Part shown: in pieces, positions 23,472 through 33,751 of the stretch | How positions within the stretch are numbered: the first letter of the stretch is position 1 | How the letters are laid out: every line of letters starts with the position of its first letter | Source of the DNA: Sorghum bicolor | Lineage: Eukaryota > Streptophyta > Magnoliopsida > Poales > Poaceae | Assembly: GCF_000003195.3 (NCBI RefSeq) | Contig: NC_012877.2 | Coordinates: forward strand, 24,075,838-24,139,837 | DNA length: 64,000 bases | Direction: 5' to 3' | Program-made: the position numbers and the translations under genes | Notes under the pieces: generated by a model | Told to the model about the DNA's origin: nothing | The model's database searches: none | What the model saw: the letters and a program-made list of their open reading frames with translations, nothing else

Positions 23472-24393
23472 TTGTCAATAAAGTTAAAATTAACAAAAGG
23501 ATTAAAGAATCGGCAAGAAACTTACAACGTCATCGGGAACTTCATATTTAGGATCGATCATGTTGCGGTACGTGTGAGCCGATACTCCGAACATATGCTC
23601 CTTCCATTCTTCCCACCAGTGTTTGTATAACTGAGTGATAAAGAGAGCTAGAACCCAAGCCGATAGATCAATGTCTATCATATCGGCATCTGGCTGGAGC
23701 TGAGCTATCCTGATCCACTTGAGTCCGCTGGTTATTGTTTCCCTTGGTTTTACAACGTCGGCAAAGCAGAGTCTGATCGGCAGTTGACCAAAAGCCAGTT
23801 GATGGGCTACCGTCGATGGGTTATAAAACTCATAGGTGGTGTTAATGTTCTTCCCACTGCCAAAGCTGTTTACTGGGATTGCTCTTAGGGTGATGATTTC
23901 CATCATCAGATCATTGTCTTTGTTAAGAGCATTATCAAAAGTATGGAAGGTGAGTGGAAATCTGGTCTCTGGATCTTCATAAGGCATCCATGCTCGCTGA
24001 TCTTTGAAAAGACCATCCTACAGAGTTTGAAAGAATCGGCCGATCTGGTTTTCATTGGAGCCAGTACGAGGGAGAACTATAATAGCTTCACCATAATTGA
24101 GGGGTGAGCGCGTTGCCGATTCCTCATCTGCTAGCTTGTAATCTTCGGCGATATCTCGAGGGAACTGCTGAGCAAAGAAGTCAAACTGAAGGTGTTTGTG
24201 CATGTGAACATTGAGCCACATGTTGATAAACCACCAAGGGCCTCCTAGATTGTCGATAGGTTCACCTAGCAAGAGTTTCTCTGCTACTTGATGGAGGAGG
24301 TGGTAAACAAAACCCGGCAAATATCGGCCGAGGGGGAATGGGTTACCATCGGCTAGCCTCTCTGCTGCCGATAACTAGACAGAGGTTGGTCCT

Positions 24394-25640
24394 TGTTGGG
24401 TATTTTAAACGCAAACAGAAAAAATCCGCAAGCGCACGGATACCGATGTAGCTTTCACCGGGAGTATTCCAGAGTATCGATTTTCCACAGGAAACGTGAG
24501 TGTACTAATTAAGATTCAAGATCGCCCAAGGATAACTATATAATTATTTTTGGTGGGAAGAGAGGAAGTTTCCTGAGAGTTCTCTAGTTGATCAAAGAAT
24601 CAAGAATTACTTCAAAGATTATTTATTTCGAGACATCAGAACACTAACCACAGAAATAGATGAGAAGGGGGCTAGGAAGCTCTGACTACGGTCCTACAAA
24701 CACGATCCAAACGAGGTGGAATACGTCGACCGTTAGGGCTGTCACTACCCTAGGGTTACCACAACAATCCATAGGATTGGGTGCAATTCTAGGTAATTGC
24801 AAGACTAAACACCACGTCTAATCTATTAATTACTACTCTAGCATTTCAAAGACTAGAGCACTTGATGCAAGCGGGAATCCAATAAATAACTTGAATGTAA
24901 ATAAAAGTAATTAAAGAACTCAGGAATTATGAATTGAAGAACTTGGAGAACGATGAAGAACGAACCCGTTGCTGCAAAAGTACAATGTTGAGGAAGATCC
25001 GACAGATCCGGCTCCTCCTCCGCTCTCCTCTTCTCTCTCCCTATTTTCTAGATTACAACTAGAACTAACTAGAACTAGAACTAGATGAACTAGAACTAGA
25101 ACTAGAACTAGATGAACTAGAGGGATCCTCTCTACTTGGATGAATAATTGAAACTCTAGCTTTGATTCTGTAGAAGAGGTATGTTCTCTAGGGGCCAGGG
25201 GGCCTGCTTATATAGCCCCTCCAAATGAATGTGGGCCGTCGGATCAAACCGACCTTAATCGCACAGTTTTCCTTAATCCTTTAGGTCGGTGGAGCATGAT
25301 CTGCGAGGCAGAGCCTAATTGGCTCCTGTAGCTGGGCGGGCGCCCAAGGGGGGAGGGAGGACGGGCGCCCTGCCCCCGGGCCCGCTCGGCCTCCCGTTCA
25401 TTCCCGTGGCTTCTGGAGTCTTCTAGATTATAGAAAATTGCCGCACACGTTAATATCTCTATGTAAACCCGATGTGTGGGCCTTTCCTCCGTATTTCCTG
25501 ATAACCCCCTGCAAAAATAGACAAACACCAAAACTCGTGGAATTCTGTCAGATGAAACCCTAATTTTGGATGTTGGTTGCATATAGGTCCTTTTCAATGA
25601 TTAGTTGACGGTTAAATGTGAGCATTAAGGACCGTCAACA
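24394..25640 (-). repeat. Solo LTR related to elements A and B
   Basis: On the minus strand it begins TGTTGACGGTCC at 25640 and ends ATACCCAACA at 24394, 1247 bp. It is flanked by GTCCT (24389-24393, 25641-25645). It shares the conserved 5' core and GGGCGCCCGCCC-type blocks (25330-25375) with the A and B LTRs but differs elsewhere. No interior is present, so it most likely formed by recombination between the two LTRs of a full element. It splits exon 2 of the T1 antisense gene. Confidence 0.9.
25055..25120. repeat. ACTAGA-type short tandem repeat
   Basis: Imperfect tandem copies of AACTAG, with GATGAACTAG variants, lie inside the solo LTR. Confidence 0.7.
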
Positions 25641-26155
25641 GTCCTACCGATCGGTCGCAGAAGATGAATTTGTCTAGCCACATATTTAGAAAAGTGGCAT
25701 GTTCTCTTTGACCAACCGATAATGTTTTTTGATAGTTTTGAATGTACCCTAACCAACCGCCGATGTTGCGGGTTTCTACTTTGAATTCGGCTTTACGGCC
25801 GAATAGCTGGCCATCATCGGCAGTAGCGACGTCCAAACGAGTGAGCAAAACTACATCGTCAAGTGTAGGGGAGGCTGGGTTGTGGCCGAAAATAAAAGCA
25901 TTGAAAGTATCTAACCAGAAGTATGAGGCAGCTATTAGCATTGATTCGTTTCTTTCCATATCCACAATGGACAGCCTGATGCACTGGTCTATCTTGCGTT
26001 CACCCCAAAATCCTTCATTTGATTTGCTAACCCTCAAAAACCAATCCTTCTATCCTTTAGTGGGGTTTGGCCAAGATCGGAAGGTGTCCTTCCACAGATC
26101 TAAAGAGAAGTTTTCAGCCCTAAAAGGAATCCTATTGGTTCCTGCATTGATCAAA

Positions 26156-26887
26156 GAGTAAAATACACTGGCGGCTCTTTAACTTGTCACCCTGTGCCAC
26201 TTTGGTCCATGAACTTGCAAATCCAAAAAAGTGACCCCTGAACTTGTCCGCCTGTGCCACTTTGGTCCATGAACTTGCAAACGCAAAACAGTGGCCCCTG
26301 AACTTGTCAGCATGTGCCACTTTGGTCCATGCGTGTTAAGGCTCTTTCAACGCGTCAACAAATATTTGTTCATTTCATAACTAATTATTAGTGAAATGCT
26401 AAATTCATAAAATGTTTTGTGTGGCCTCTTCATGATGTACTCTGCCTAGGAAAAATATGAAACCTAGAAAACGAATAATTTTTGTTTGTTTTAAAATTAT
26501 CTCTTTTAATTAATAAATGCAACAAATTGATATATTATTTGATATATTTAACGCTATAAATAAAAATATATTAATTTTGTAAATTAAAAAAGAAGTGCTG
26601 ACATCATCGCTGATGTCAACACCATAAACGGTGCCATGCATGGCCTACCAGAGGCCAGCCACGTGGCAGAACAGCGCCATGCAGCCGGTATTATTTTCGT
26701 ATTTGCATGTTCATGGACCAAGGTGGCACAGGTCGACAAGTTCAGGGGGTACTTTTTCGTGTTTGCAAGTTCATGGACCAAAGTGGCACACGCGGACAAG
26801 TTCAGGGGTCACTTTTTTGGGTTTGCAAGTTTATGGACGAAAGTAGCATAGGCTGACAACTTAAAGGGCCACCAGAGTATTTTACTC
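26156..26887. mobile_element. MULE-like non-autonomous DNA transposon
   Basis: The element has 732 bp, terminal inverted repeats of roughly 190 bp that start GAGTAAAATAC, and a 9-bp target duplication TTGATCAAA (26147-26155, 26888-26896). Within each terminal repeat a unit of about 60 bp (GTGCCACTTTGGTCCATG and neighbours) is repeated about three times. The centre (26340-26640) is AT-rich with no gene. The 9-bp duplication and long repeats fit a Mutator-like element. It interrupts exon 2 of the T1 antisense gene. Confidence 0.85.
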
Positions 26888-27181
26888 TTGATCAAATCAG
26901 TGGGATCTGGATCACCCAATGGACCGAGGCATTGGAGGTGGGGTTGTTCAGTAGGAATAACAATTTTCTCGCTCAACTCCTAAAATTCGAAGATTGAAAG
27001 AACAGAGAAAAAGAAAAGAAGGAGAGAAAGGTAAGTAAGTAGACTTGCAAAAATGTAAAGAATTGCAGTAAACGAGTGGGAATGAATTAACCGCAGGCAC
27101 GATAAAGTTGACGGCCATTTCTTCCTGGAGAAGAAGAAATAGTCGAAGACTTGGAGATTCTTGGTAAACTTCTTGCTGCAT

Positions 27182-27678
27182 GAGTTCTTGAGTTCTTCGT
27201 CAATGCCGCCGCCAGAAGATGAATGTGGGAATGGAGGATGGCAAGGTGGGGAAAGAGTGCTGGAAGGAAGTATTTATAGATTGGAATGAGCAGGGGTATT
27301 TTTGACTTATCTCTTTGCCGCATCCATGAGATTCGAGGATGTTCAGGTGGATATGGTAACTGTTTGCATGATAATCAAGGGATTATGCAGGTGATTTGAC
27401 AGCAAGTAATCATGATTTTAGGAGATATTTCATTGTGCAAGATCTCTTGGTCGGCTCATCAGCAGCCAACTCTAACAGAACAGTTGCCGATGAGCGTGTG
27501 CTTACGAAATTTGGTTCGGGTGGTTGAGAGATTCGAGGTGTATGCTGGAGATCCGGGTTAAGGTTGTTTGGATTTGGTAATTAATTGCTGTCAGAAGGAA
27601 ATAATTGTGAAAAGTCATCATTATCAGGAGAGAATTTCGGAGCATTGATGATTTTATACTCCGAAATAGGGGGGCATG
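27182..27678 (-). promoter_or_regulatory. Promoter and 5' leader of T1 antisense gene
   Basis: This stretch lies between the antisense gene and the T1 3' LTR. On the minus strand a TATA box (TATAAATA, 27278-27271) lies about 90 bp upstream of the ATG at 27181. No other coding sequence was found. The sense strand ends in a polypurine stretch (GGGGGG near 27669-27674) before the LTR. Confidence 0.6.
27271..27278 (-). promoter_or_regulatory. TATA box of T1 antisense gene
   Basis: TATAAATA on the minus strand, in the context CTATAAATACTTCC. The spacing would place the RNA start about 55-65 nt upstream of the ATG at 27181. Confidence 0.6.
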
Positions 27679-28305
27679 TGTTGACACCGTGTTTTGACAT
27701 GAATTAGGAAAGTTAATGAAGCTTGGATCGGCAGATGGTGAAGTAATGACTGGCCGATAAGGAAGTTGCCGATGCCGATGGAGGATGATATGCCGATGAT
27801 GGTGTAGGAAGATATGGGAGTCGTCGAGAGGACAATGGTGGTGTGCCGATCACCCAAGATAGATAAATTGTTATTTTCCAAAATTGTTGGAGTTATTTTA
27901 TGTACGAGTTCTGTTTGATTTGGAATTAGAATCCTAGTCGTATCTGGTTGTAACTCTTTAGGACAGAGTATAAACATAGGCCTAGTAGCGATGTAAGAGA
28001 ACAATCAATCAATACTATACACAACTTTTACATTTACTTTTGCATCTACTTTTTCGACAACTTCGTCAACTCACATTTTTTTCTTTTGTTTATGAGTTCT
28101 TAAGAATTCTTCGAGACATACTCGATGAGTTCTCAAGTTCCGCGTCAATACCTCTTGGCCGTGGCATCCGAGCGTATTGCTATTGTCGGGACCTAGGTAT
28201 TCGAGTTACCACCTTTGTCAGTTGTAAGGTCAAATCGGCTGGCACGCCTTAACGTTGAATCGGGTATTAGCCCTTTGTGTTTGTAGATCTACTTTTGCAT
28301 CAACA
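27679..28305 (+). repeat. 3' LTR of T1
   Basis: It begins TGTTGACACCGTG after a purine run and ends GCATCAACA, about 627 bp. The start could be 2 nt earlier. TATAAA lies at 27969-27974. The matching 5' LTR is outside the window. Confidence 0.7.
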
Positions 28306-28877
28306 AATTATCAATCTTAGCTATATCTATTAGTGTACTAGGTTGAGCGAGCAAAAAACTTTTCTCCCCTATGTTATTTAGCGCCCTCTTGGTCCGTTTC
28401 TGGTTCCGCCACTGCGTGTTGTCATGACGGTGGTTGCGGTTGTCATAGCACCGTTCTTCGTGGCGATCATTATTACGATATGACAAGTGGTCAGAGTAAG
28501 TAGGCCAAGCAACTTGGTCGATAGAGTAAGTAGGCTAAGCAACTTGGTCGATAGCCCGAGCAGGTCGGTGTCATCGATCTGCCTCCCTTTGTAGCAGGAA
28601 AGCGGGCGACGTGTTGTCGGCATGGTCGGAGACGTTGCTAGAGTGGTCGGAGCCAAAGCTAGTGTGTTGGAGCTGCGGCCAACATCGATGAAGTGATTGA
28701 TGCAGATCAGATCTACGCCTCCTCCATGGTCGTGGTGGTGAAGCTGTTGAAGCTGGTGGTCCAGGTGATTTGGCCGATGGTGAACATGAAGCCATCTGCC
28801 ATAGCCGCGATGTCGGAGATGATGGCCATCTGGATCGCCTGGGAAGCTGTACACACACCCCCTACTTGGCACACCAT
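28306..28877 (-). mobile_element. Gypsy element G2, leader fragment
   Basis: This is the minus-strand leader of a gypsy element, from the PBS at 28876-28859 down to the T1 insertion point. It holds a 30-bp tandem duplication (about 28491-28550). Open frames are short and low in complexity. The rest of the element lies beyond T1, left of the window. Confidence 0.65.
28859..28876 (-). other. Primer binding site of G2, decayed
   Basis: On the minus strand it reads TGGTGTGCCAAGTAGGGG, three transitions away from the tRNA-Arg(CCT) complement that G1 keeps almost intact. Confidence 0.6.
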
Positions 28878-29289
28878 TGTCAACGAAAGATGGTCGAAAG
28901 TCTACCTAGGGGTGTGCCCAATGTAGTAGATTGTCGGCAGACAGGTGCACAAGCTACAAACTAGATGGTGACACAAGACACAGATAAGGATTTTATCTAG
29001 ATTCGGCTGCTGTGAGGGCGTAATATCTACGTACTGCGTCTGATTGTATTGATATGAGGTGTAATGAATTGTGTTGACCTATCCACTAGGGGACCCCTGC
29101 CACTCCTTATATACTGTGAAGAAACAGAGTTACAAGTAAAATATCCTATTCGGTACAATATCTTCTTATAGCCTCGTGGTGTACGTCGACCAGTATCATG
29201 TGCCGCACGTCTTCATCTTGTGGGTTGGGCCACCTTTGATGGTGCGGCCCATGTTGAGCCATGAGGGTATAGGGGTTTATACCCCCATA
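28878..29289 (-). repeat. 5' LTR of gypsy element G2
   Basis: On the minus strand it starts TATGGGGGTATAAACCCC, the usual TG having become TA, and ends CGTTGACA, about 412 bp. TATATAAGG is present near 29110. It is homologous to the G1 LTR but more diverged from the expected ends, so it is older. It is inserted in copia element F. Confidence 0.7.
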
Positions 29290-29907
29290 GGCATTCTCTA
29301 TCGGCTACCATACTCAGTTCATGCAACAACCAACGACTGAGCACCAGCAGGCTATGAAGAGGATTATCTGCAATGTTGCGGGGACTCTCAACCATGGTCT
29401 CTACTACCTTAGGTGTCCTATAGTAGCACACTTCGTTGGGTATAGCGACAGTGACCACATGGGTGACATCGACACTAGCAAGAGCACAAGCGAGATTCTC
29501 TTCTTCCTCAGCAAGTGCCTCATTAGCTGGCAGTCAGTAAAGCATAGGTGGTGGCCCTATTCAGCTGCGAGGCTGGGTACATAGTGGCTTCTACCGATTT
29601 GACTCAGACGCTCTGGCTCGCTCGACTGCTTGTGATCTCCTCAGCAGTGACACTGAAGTGGTGGAGCTTAGGGTGGCAGCAAGTCTGCTCTGGCCCTGTT
29701 TTACATGAATGGAGCAAGCACATTCGGGTAAAGTACCACTTCATCCGAGGCTATTTGGATGAAGGAAGCATCAAGGCGAGCGACATGAACACCAAGGATC
29801 AGCTTGCAGACCTGCTCACTAAGTCTCTTGGGAGGGTCAAGTTCCTTGAGCTCTACTCCAGGATCTGGGTGGTTCAACTTTCCCACAAGACGACGCACAA
29901 GACTTAG
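29290..29907 (+). pseudogene. Copia element F, RNase H end of pol
   Basis: This is the C-terminal end of a Ty1/copia polyprotein. Motifs include FVGYSDSDHMGDIDTSKSTS (near 29435), then ALFSCEAGYIVAST in a shifted frame (29548 on), SKHIRVKYHFIRGYLDEGSI and NTKDQLADLLTKSLGRVKFL. At least one frameshift, near 29550, separates the two parts. It was truncated by the G2 insertion at 29289. It closely resembles the same region of element E at 55600-56110. Confidence 0.8.
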
Positions 29908-29915
29908 GGGGAGAA

Positions 29916-30332
29916 TGATGGATAAGTCTTTGTATTGTGGTCTTTATGGGGCTACAGCACATGGTCCTTGTGACCCTGCTGCATGGTGGTCTTTGCTGCC
30001 ACATCTAATATAGCATCTTAGACAGGACAACATCTTTAGGATTGTTGTCCCATCTAAGACAGCATCTTGGACAAGCTTTAGGACATCTTTAGGATACCAT
30101 CTTAGGACAATAGTTAGACTAGGACAGCATCTTAGACTAGCATCTCGGACTAGCATCTCGGCATATGCTTGGCTGAATAGCAGCCTATAAATATGTATCC
30201 CGAACCCCTCAGGTTGGTATGGAATTGTGTGAGAAATAAACCAAAAAATTGTCCCAACTCCTAGTGTCGTCCTCTCTCTCAATGAGAATTAGAATTTTGC
30301 TACTACCTAGAGTAAGAATTTAGCGACTAACA
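29916..30332 (+). repeat. 3' LTR of copia element F
   Basis: It follows the polypurine run TTAGGGGGAGAA, begins TGATGGATAAGTC and ends near GCGACTAACA. Several GACAGCATCTT-like units recur inside (30010-30160). The 5' LTR is not in the window, so the end is approximate. Confidence 0.6.
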
Positions 30333-31443
30333 ACCCCGAATGCCAGTTTTGTCATGGGCATGACCCAGCCTGCCCCTGCCAAAACCCCCGCAATCTGTAC
30401 TTCCTCCGCCAAATCCATCATGATCCTTCTTCCTCCACTCAATCCACCACGATCCTACTGGTCACCATCTCCTGCACCAAGATTATGACATCCCCGATCA
30501 TGCTAGCCGGACCTTCTGCCACCGCCCCGAGGCTGCATCACAATCACGATTGTGGGAGTCGCTTCGGTCCTCATGGCCGTGACGAAGGGTTTGGTGGAGG
30601 GATTTGCCCACAGGTGGCCAACAAATCGACGGATACTAGTGGAAGGAAGGGGATTAGGGTTTGTGGATTTCCCAATCAAGCTAGGGAAAGGAATATGACC
30701 AGGAAGGGGGTGCCTCGACTCGAGGTCACCACCTCCCGTGCACTCACCGCCAAAGTTCTGCAATGGATGAACGCTGCGTGTCTCAACCTGTGGGCACAAC
30801 CCAAGGATTCCATGAATGATTCGTACCTTTGGCGGTGGCTGGAACCACCGTGGTTGATGAGGTAGCCCAACATGCAGGTCATCAGCACTGCTATGGACAT
30901 CCATCAGCACTAGAGCGGAGTTTGTTCCCCGCTTCGGGGAATCATCCGAAATCGAACCTTCATGAAGGTTCCAGTGGAAAGCATATGCGTGTTCTTAAGC
31001 TTAACTGAAGAATCAGTCACCAAATCAAAAGGAAACCTGGCCACCATAGCCCTCTGTTCAAGAATTTTGCATGAAGATCTACAGGAATCAAAAAAACGTC
31101 CCTCACCTATCTCCCTAATTCAGCTTTCAAAGGATTCCGATGTGAAACAAGTCTCGACTGTGAGGAGGTAACGCAAAGAACATACTTGGACAAGAGGGTG
31201 TAGAGGAGGCACCATGGGCATCCAAGGAAGGAGGAATCAAACTTGGAGTCGCTGGCGGTGCAGTCACCCCTTTTGTGCGAACCATAGGTCTGACAGTGTT
31301 GGCATCCCGCCACGCATCTCGCAGTTCGTCACGGTAGCGAAGCAACTCCTCCAATGACGGTTCCTCGGTTTTGAGTAGGGGAAGTCAGTGACTCAACCCC
31401 TCTACCAAGAGTCTTTGCTGGCAAGGAAGACGACACATGGTCA
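30333..31443. other. Unassigned sequence
   Basis: These 1.1 kb lie between copia element F and gypsy element C. I recognise no domain. Several frames are open over 200-400 nt on both strands. A minus frame at 31354-31127 starts with a charged helix-like stretch (MEELLRYRDELRDAWRDAN) and then becomes Pro/Ser-rich, which could be a gene fragment or chance. The flank on the other side of element C (45097 on) resembles a LINE 3' end, so the stretch could be old LINE sequence, but no LINE motif is seen here. Confidence 0.4.
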
Positions 31444-31448
31444 CCTGC

Positions 31449-31885
31449 TGTTATGACGGGCAAAACATACTAGCAACGTAAGCCTAATAGTGGCTAGGAG
31501 AAGGCGGTGGAATTAGGGGGTTTAGTCCGTATACGCTGCTATTATTAATATTCTTAGGGGGTTTTCTTATAATTGCTATTATTAGAGACATATAAATATT
31601 TGTAAACTCTATGGGACAAATTAAGAAGAAACAAATTATTGTTTCTAGCTTCCTCAGGAAGTCGGGAGAAACCTTAGCTGTCGCCACAGCACCTGCATGA
31701 ACAGTACCCGCGGGTACTGTAGCTCTGAGGGTAGACCCTACCCACCTACCTCTCTAGCGCCAGCTCATCCCCTCTCGCAGCGACGGCGCCGCCGCGTCAT
31801 CTCCCTCGTTCGCTCAGACCTAGACAGCCTCCCACGCACACATACAACCTTCGTTCATCTTCCGGTAGGGCTAGGATTCCTACCA
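31449..31885 (+). repeat. 5' LTR of element C
   Basis: It begins TGTTATGACGGGC and ends GGATTCCTACCA, 437 bp. The 3' copy is 467 bp, mainly because it has an extra repeated ACGAAGTCGAGAGAAACC unit near 44855-44910. Confidence 0.88.
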
Positions 31886-31888
31886 GCT

Positions 31889-31899
31889 TGGTATCAGGG
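31889..31899 (+). other. Primer binding site of element C (tRNA-Met type)
   Basis: TGGTATCAGGG begins 3 nt after the LTR end and resembles the usual plant initiator-Met PBS TGGTATCAGAGC. Confidence 0.65.
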
Positions 31900-31911
31900 A
31901 CTTCTAGGACG

Positions 31912-33343
31912 ATGATAACGCTGCCGCCGGCGTCCGGCACCCTGCCGCCACCGAGCTCCAGCGCCCCGCTGTCCGCTGCTCCTTCTAAAGTTGCAGAAAC
32001 CTCCAGCAGCGCCCTTACCCTGGAGGGTTTGGCCGGGGTGGTCGACCAAGCCGGCCGCAACATGGCTCAGCTCGGCTGCACCGTGGACACCCTCAGTCGC
32101 AACATGGCAACCATGCAGCAGTCCCTGGCGAGCTTGCTGCCGCCGCTGCCCCCGCCCTCCTCGCGGCCAGCACCACCATCGCTCGCGCCGTCTACATCTA
32201 CGCTGATCCCCTATTCCTTTAGGATGTCGGCCGATAGCTCAGGGAGCTCCTTGCACCAGATGTGGTGGCCGGCCTCCCCTTCGCCCATCGCGTCATGGGC
32301 GTTGATGGGTACGCCGCCGCCAATCTACATAGCAGCGACAACCGTCACGCCATCGGTGGGAACCGGGTCCAGCGGGCTCCAAGCCCCAGGCGTAGGTACC
32401 TTCTACGGTGGTTCCGGTGGGACGCTACTCTACGGCGGCGGCCCTACGTTCCTAGCAGCAGGGGCCGATGGCCACCCGCTAGGCGGTGCCTACGCTGGTG
32501 CCCCCGACCTCCCCGCGGGCACCCATGCTCTGCCGCGCTTCTACATGCTAGAGTTCACCACTTATGACGGTGCTGTCGACCCGCTCAACTGGCTCAACCA
32601 GTGCGAGCAGTTTTTTTGAGGGCAGCGCACCCTTGCCTCTAACCGTACATGGCTAGCCTCCTACCACCTCCGTGGCGTGGCACAAACATGGTATTATGCG
32701 CTGGAACAAGATGAGGGCATGCCTTCACCACCTCCGTCCAATGCTGGAACAAGATGAGGGCATGCCTTCATCTTCGCTTTGGGCCCCCAATGCAGGGCAC
32801 TCGTTTGGCGAAACTCGCTCGGCATCCCTTCACCACCTCCGTCCAGGACTACTCGGAGCGCTACAATGTTGTCCTCTGCCATGAGCGTGACCCCAACGCC
32901 CGTCAGAAGGCTCAGCTGTACATGGGCGGTCTTCCTGAGCATATCAGGGTCAACGTGGAGATGCACCCCCACCGGACCTCCAAACTGTGATGTACTACGC
33001 TTGGGCCTATGAGCAGCACACGGCAACCTTCCTCCCTGCTCTACAGTAGCTGCAGCTGCTGCAGCAGCGGGGTAGCCGTGGCCCTCGACCTATGGCACCG
33101 GCACCTCCTGCGGCTACCCCATTCTAGCCGGCCGCCGCTGCTGTTCCCGGGATGCCACGCATCTTCCGGCGTCTCATGCCGACCGAGCAGATGGAACGAC
33201 GTCGACAAGGCCTCTACCTCAACTGTGATGAGTCGTATGCTCGCGGTCATATCTGCAAGCGCCTCTTCTACCTCGAGACCGTTGATGAGCCAGGGGACGC
33301 GGTTGGGGAGGAGGGCGACCCGACCGACCACCTGACGGAGTAG
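31912..33343 (+). pseudogene. gag of element C
   Basis: It starts at the ATG at 31912 with a Pro/Ser/Ala-rich N-terminal region. The capsid part begins at about 32540 (FYMLEFTTYDGAVDPLNWLN). TGA at 32617-32619 follows. A 43-bp tandem duplication (32701 and 32744) then shifts the frame, and the rest of gag (YSERYNVVLCHERDPNARQK; LPEHIRVNVEMHPH) is in another frame. A possible zinc-knuckle part (YLNCDESYARGHICKRLFYL) lies at 33210-33270. Confidence 0.7.
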
Positions 33344-33751
33344 GACGACCCTGGGGCCCCCGCCGCCACCTCCCTGGTGGTGTCTCTCCACGCGATGGCT
33401 GGCATCCGACCACTGAACGCCATGTTGGTATCGGTGACTTGCAAGGTGGGACACTTCCTGGCCCTCCTCGACACCGGCTCTATGCATAACTTCGTCCAGG
33501 GAGATGCCATGCGCCGTCTCTGTCTCTCTCCCTCTAGGGGCGAGCATCTTTGGGTTACCATCGCCAACAGTGATCGATTGACTTGCGAGGGGATTGTGCA
33601 CAATGTCTCCATCCGCATTGGGGATGACGATTTCGCTATCACGTTTGTCAGCCTCAATTTGGGGGCCCTCGACTTCATCATCGGCTTTAACTTCCTCCGG
33701 ACGATGGGGCTGATCCTTTGGGATTGCACAGCGCTTACCCTGGCGTTCTAG
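33344..33751 (+). pseudogene. Aspartic protease of element C
   Basis: The frame 33377-33751 holds FLALLDTGSMHNFVQ with the catalytic DTGS, and LDFIIGFNFLRTMG before the C-terminal end. The domain itself looks complete. The stop TAG at 33749-33751 and frame changes on both sides separate it from gag and RT. In a working element it would cut the polyprotein. Confidence 0.75.

Larger units (their letters stand above)
13758..27181 (-). pseudogene. Antisense plant-mobile-domain gene of T1, spliced, interrupted
   Basis: The ATG is at 27181. Exon 1 (27181-27092) joins in frame across a 112-nt GT-AG intron to exon 2 (from 26979). Exon 2 runs to 23526 once the MULE (26156-26887) and solo LTR (24394-25640) are set aside. 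Later exons are 15389-15189, one starting at 15130, 15014-14687, one starting at 14616, and 14453-13758; the third- and fourth-last junctions are uncertain. Exon 2 encodes a plant mobile domain (PMD, PF10536-like; LDLWKDTFRSWP, GFWGERKIDQCIRLS, YFWLDTFNAFIFGH, GGPWWFINMWLN). The next exons give a Pro/Gln/Lys-rich linker, and the last a coiled coil rich in E, Q, K and L. Four in-frame TAGs (26052, 24377, 24020, 14180) all stand where CAG would fit. Element B lies inside the second intron. What the protein does for the element is unknown. Confidence 0.7.
11437..28305 (+). mobile_element. Tat-lineage gypsy element T1 with antisense gene (3' part)
   Basis: The visible part is the 3' half of a Ty3/gypsy element: end of RT, RNase H, a second RNase H, integrase, a 150-bp spacer, a convergent antisense gene (27181-13758), a polypurine tract and the 3' LTR (27679-28305). 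The second RNase H domain and the extra gene between integrase and LTR fit the Tat lineage. Its 5' half lies left of the window, beyond G1. Later insertions in it are G1, element B, a solo LTR and a MULE-like element. It sits in the leader of G2, and the 3' flank AATTA (28306-28310) is the candidate target duplication. Confidence 0.75.

Noticed and set aside
24394..25640. Possible full retrotransposon on the minus strand
   Set aside because: Both ends and both target duplications immediately flank one LTR; there is no interior, so it is a solo LTR.
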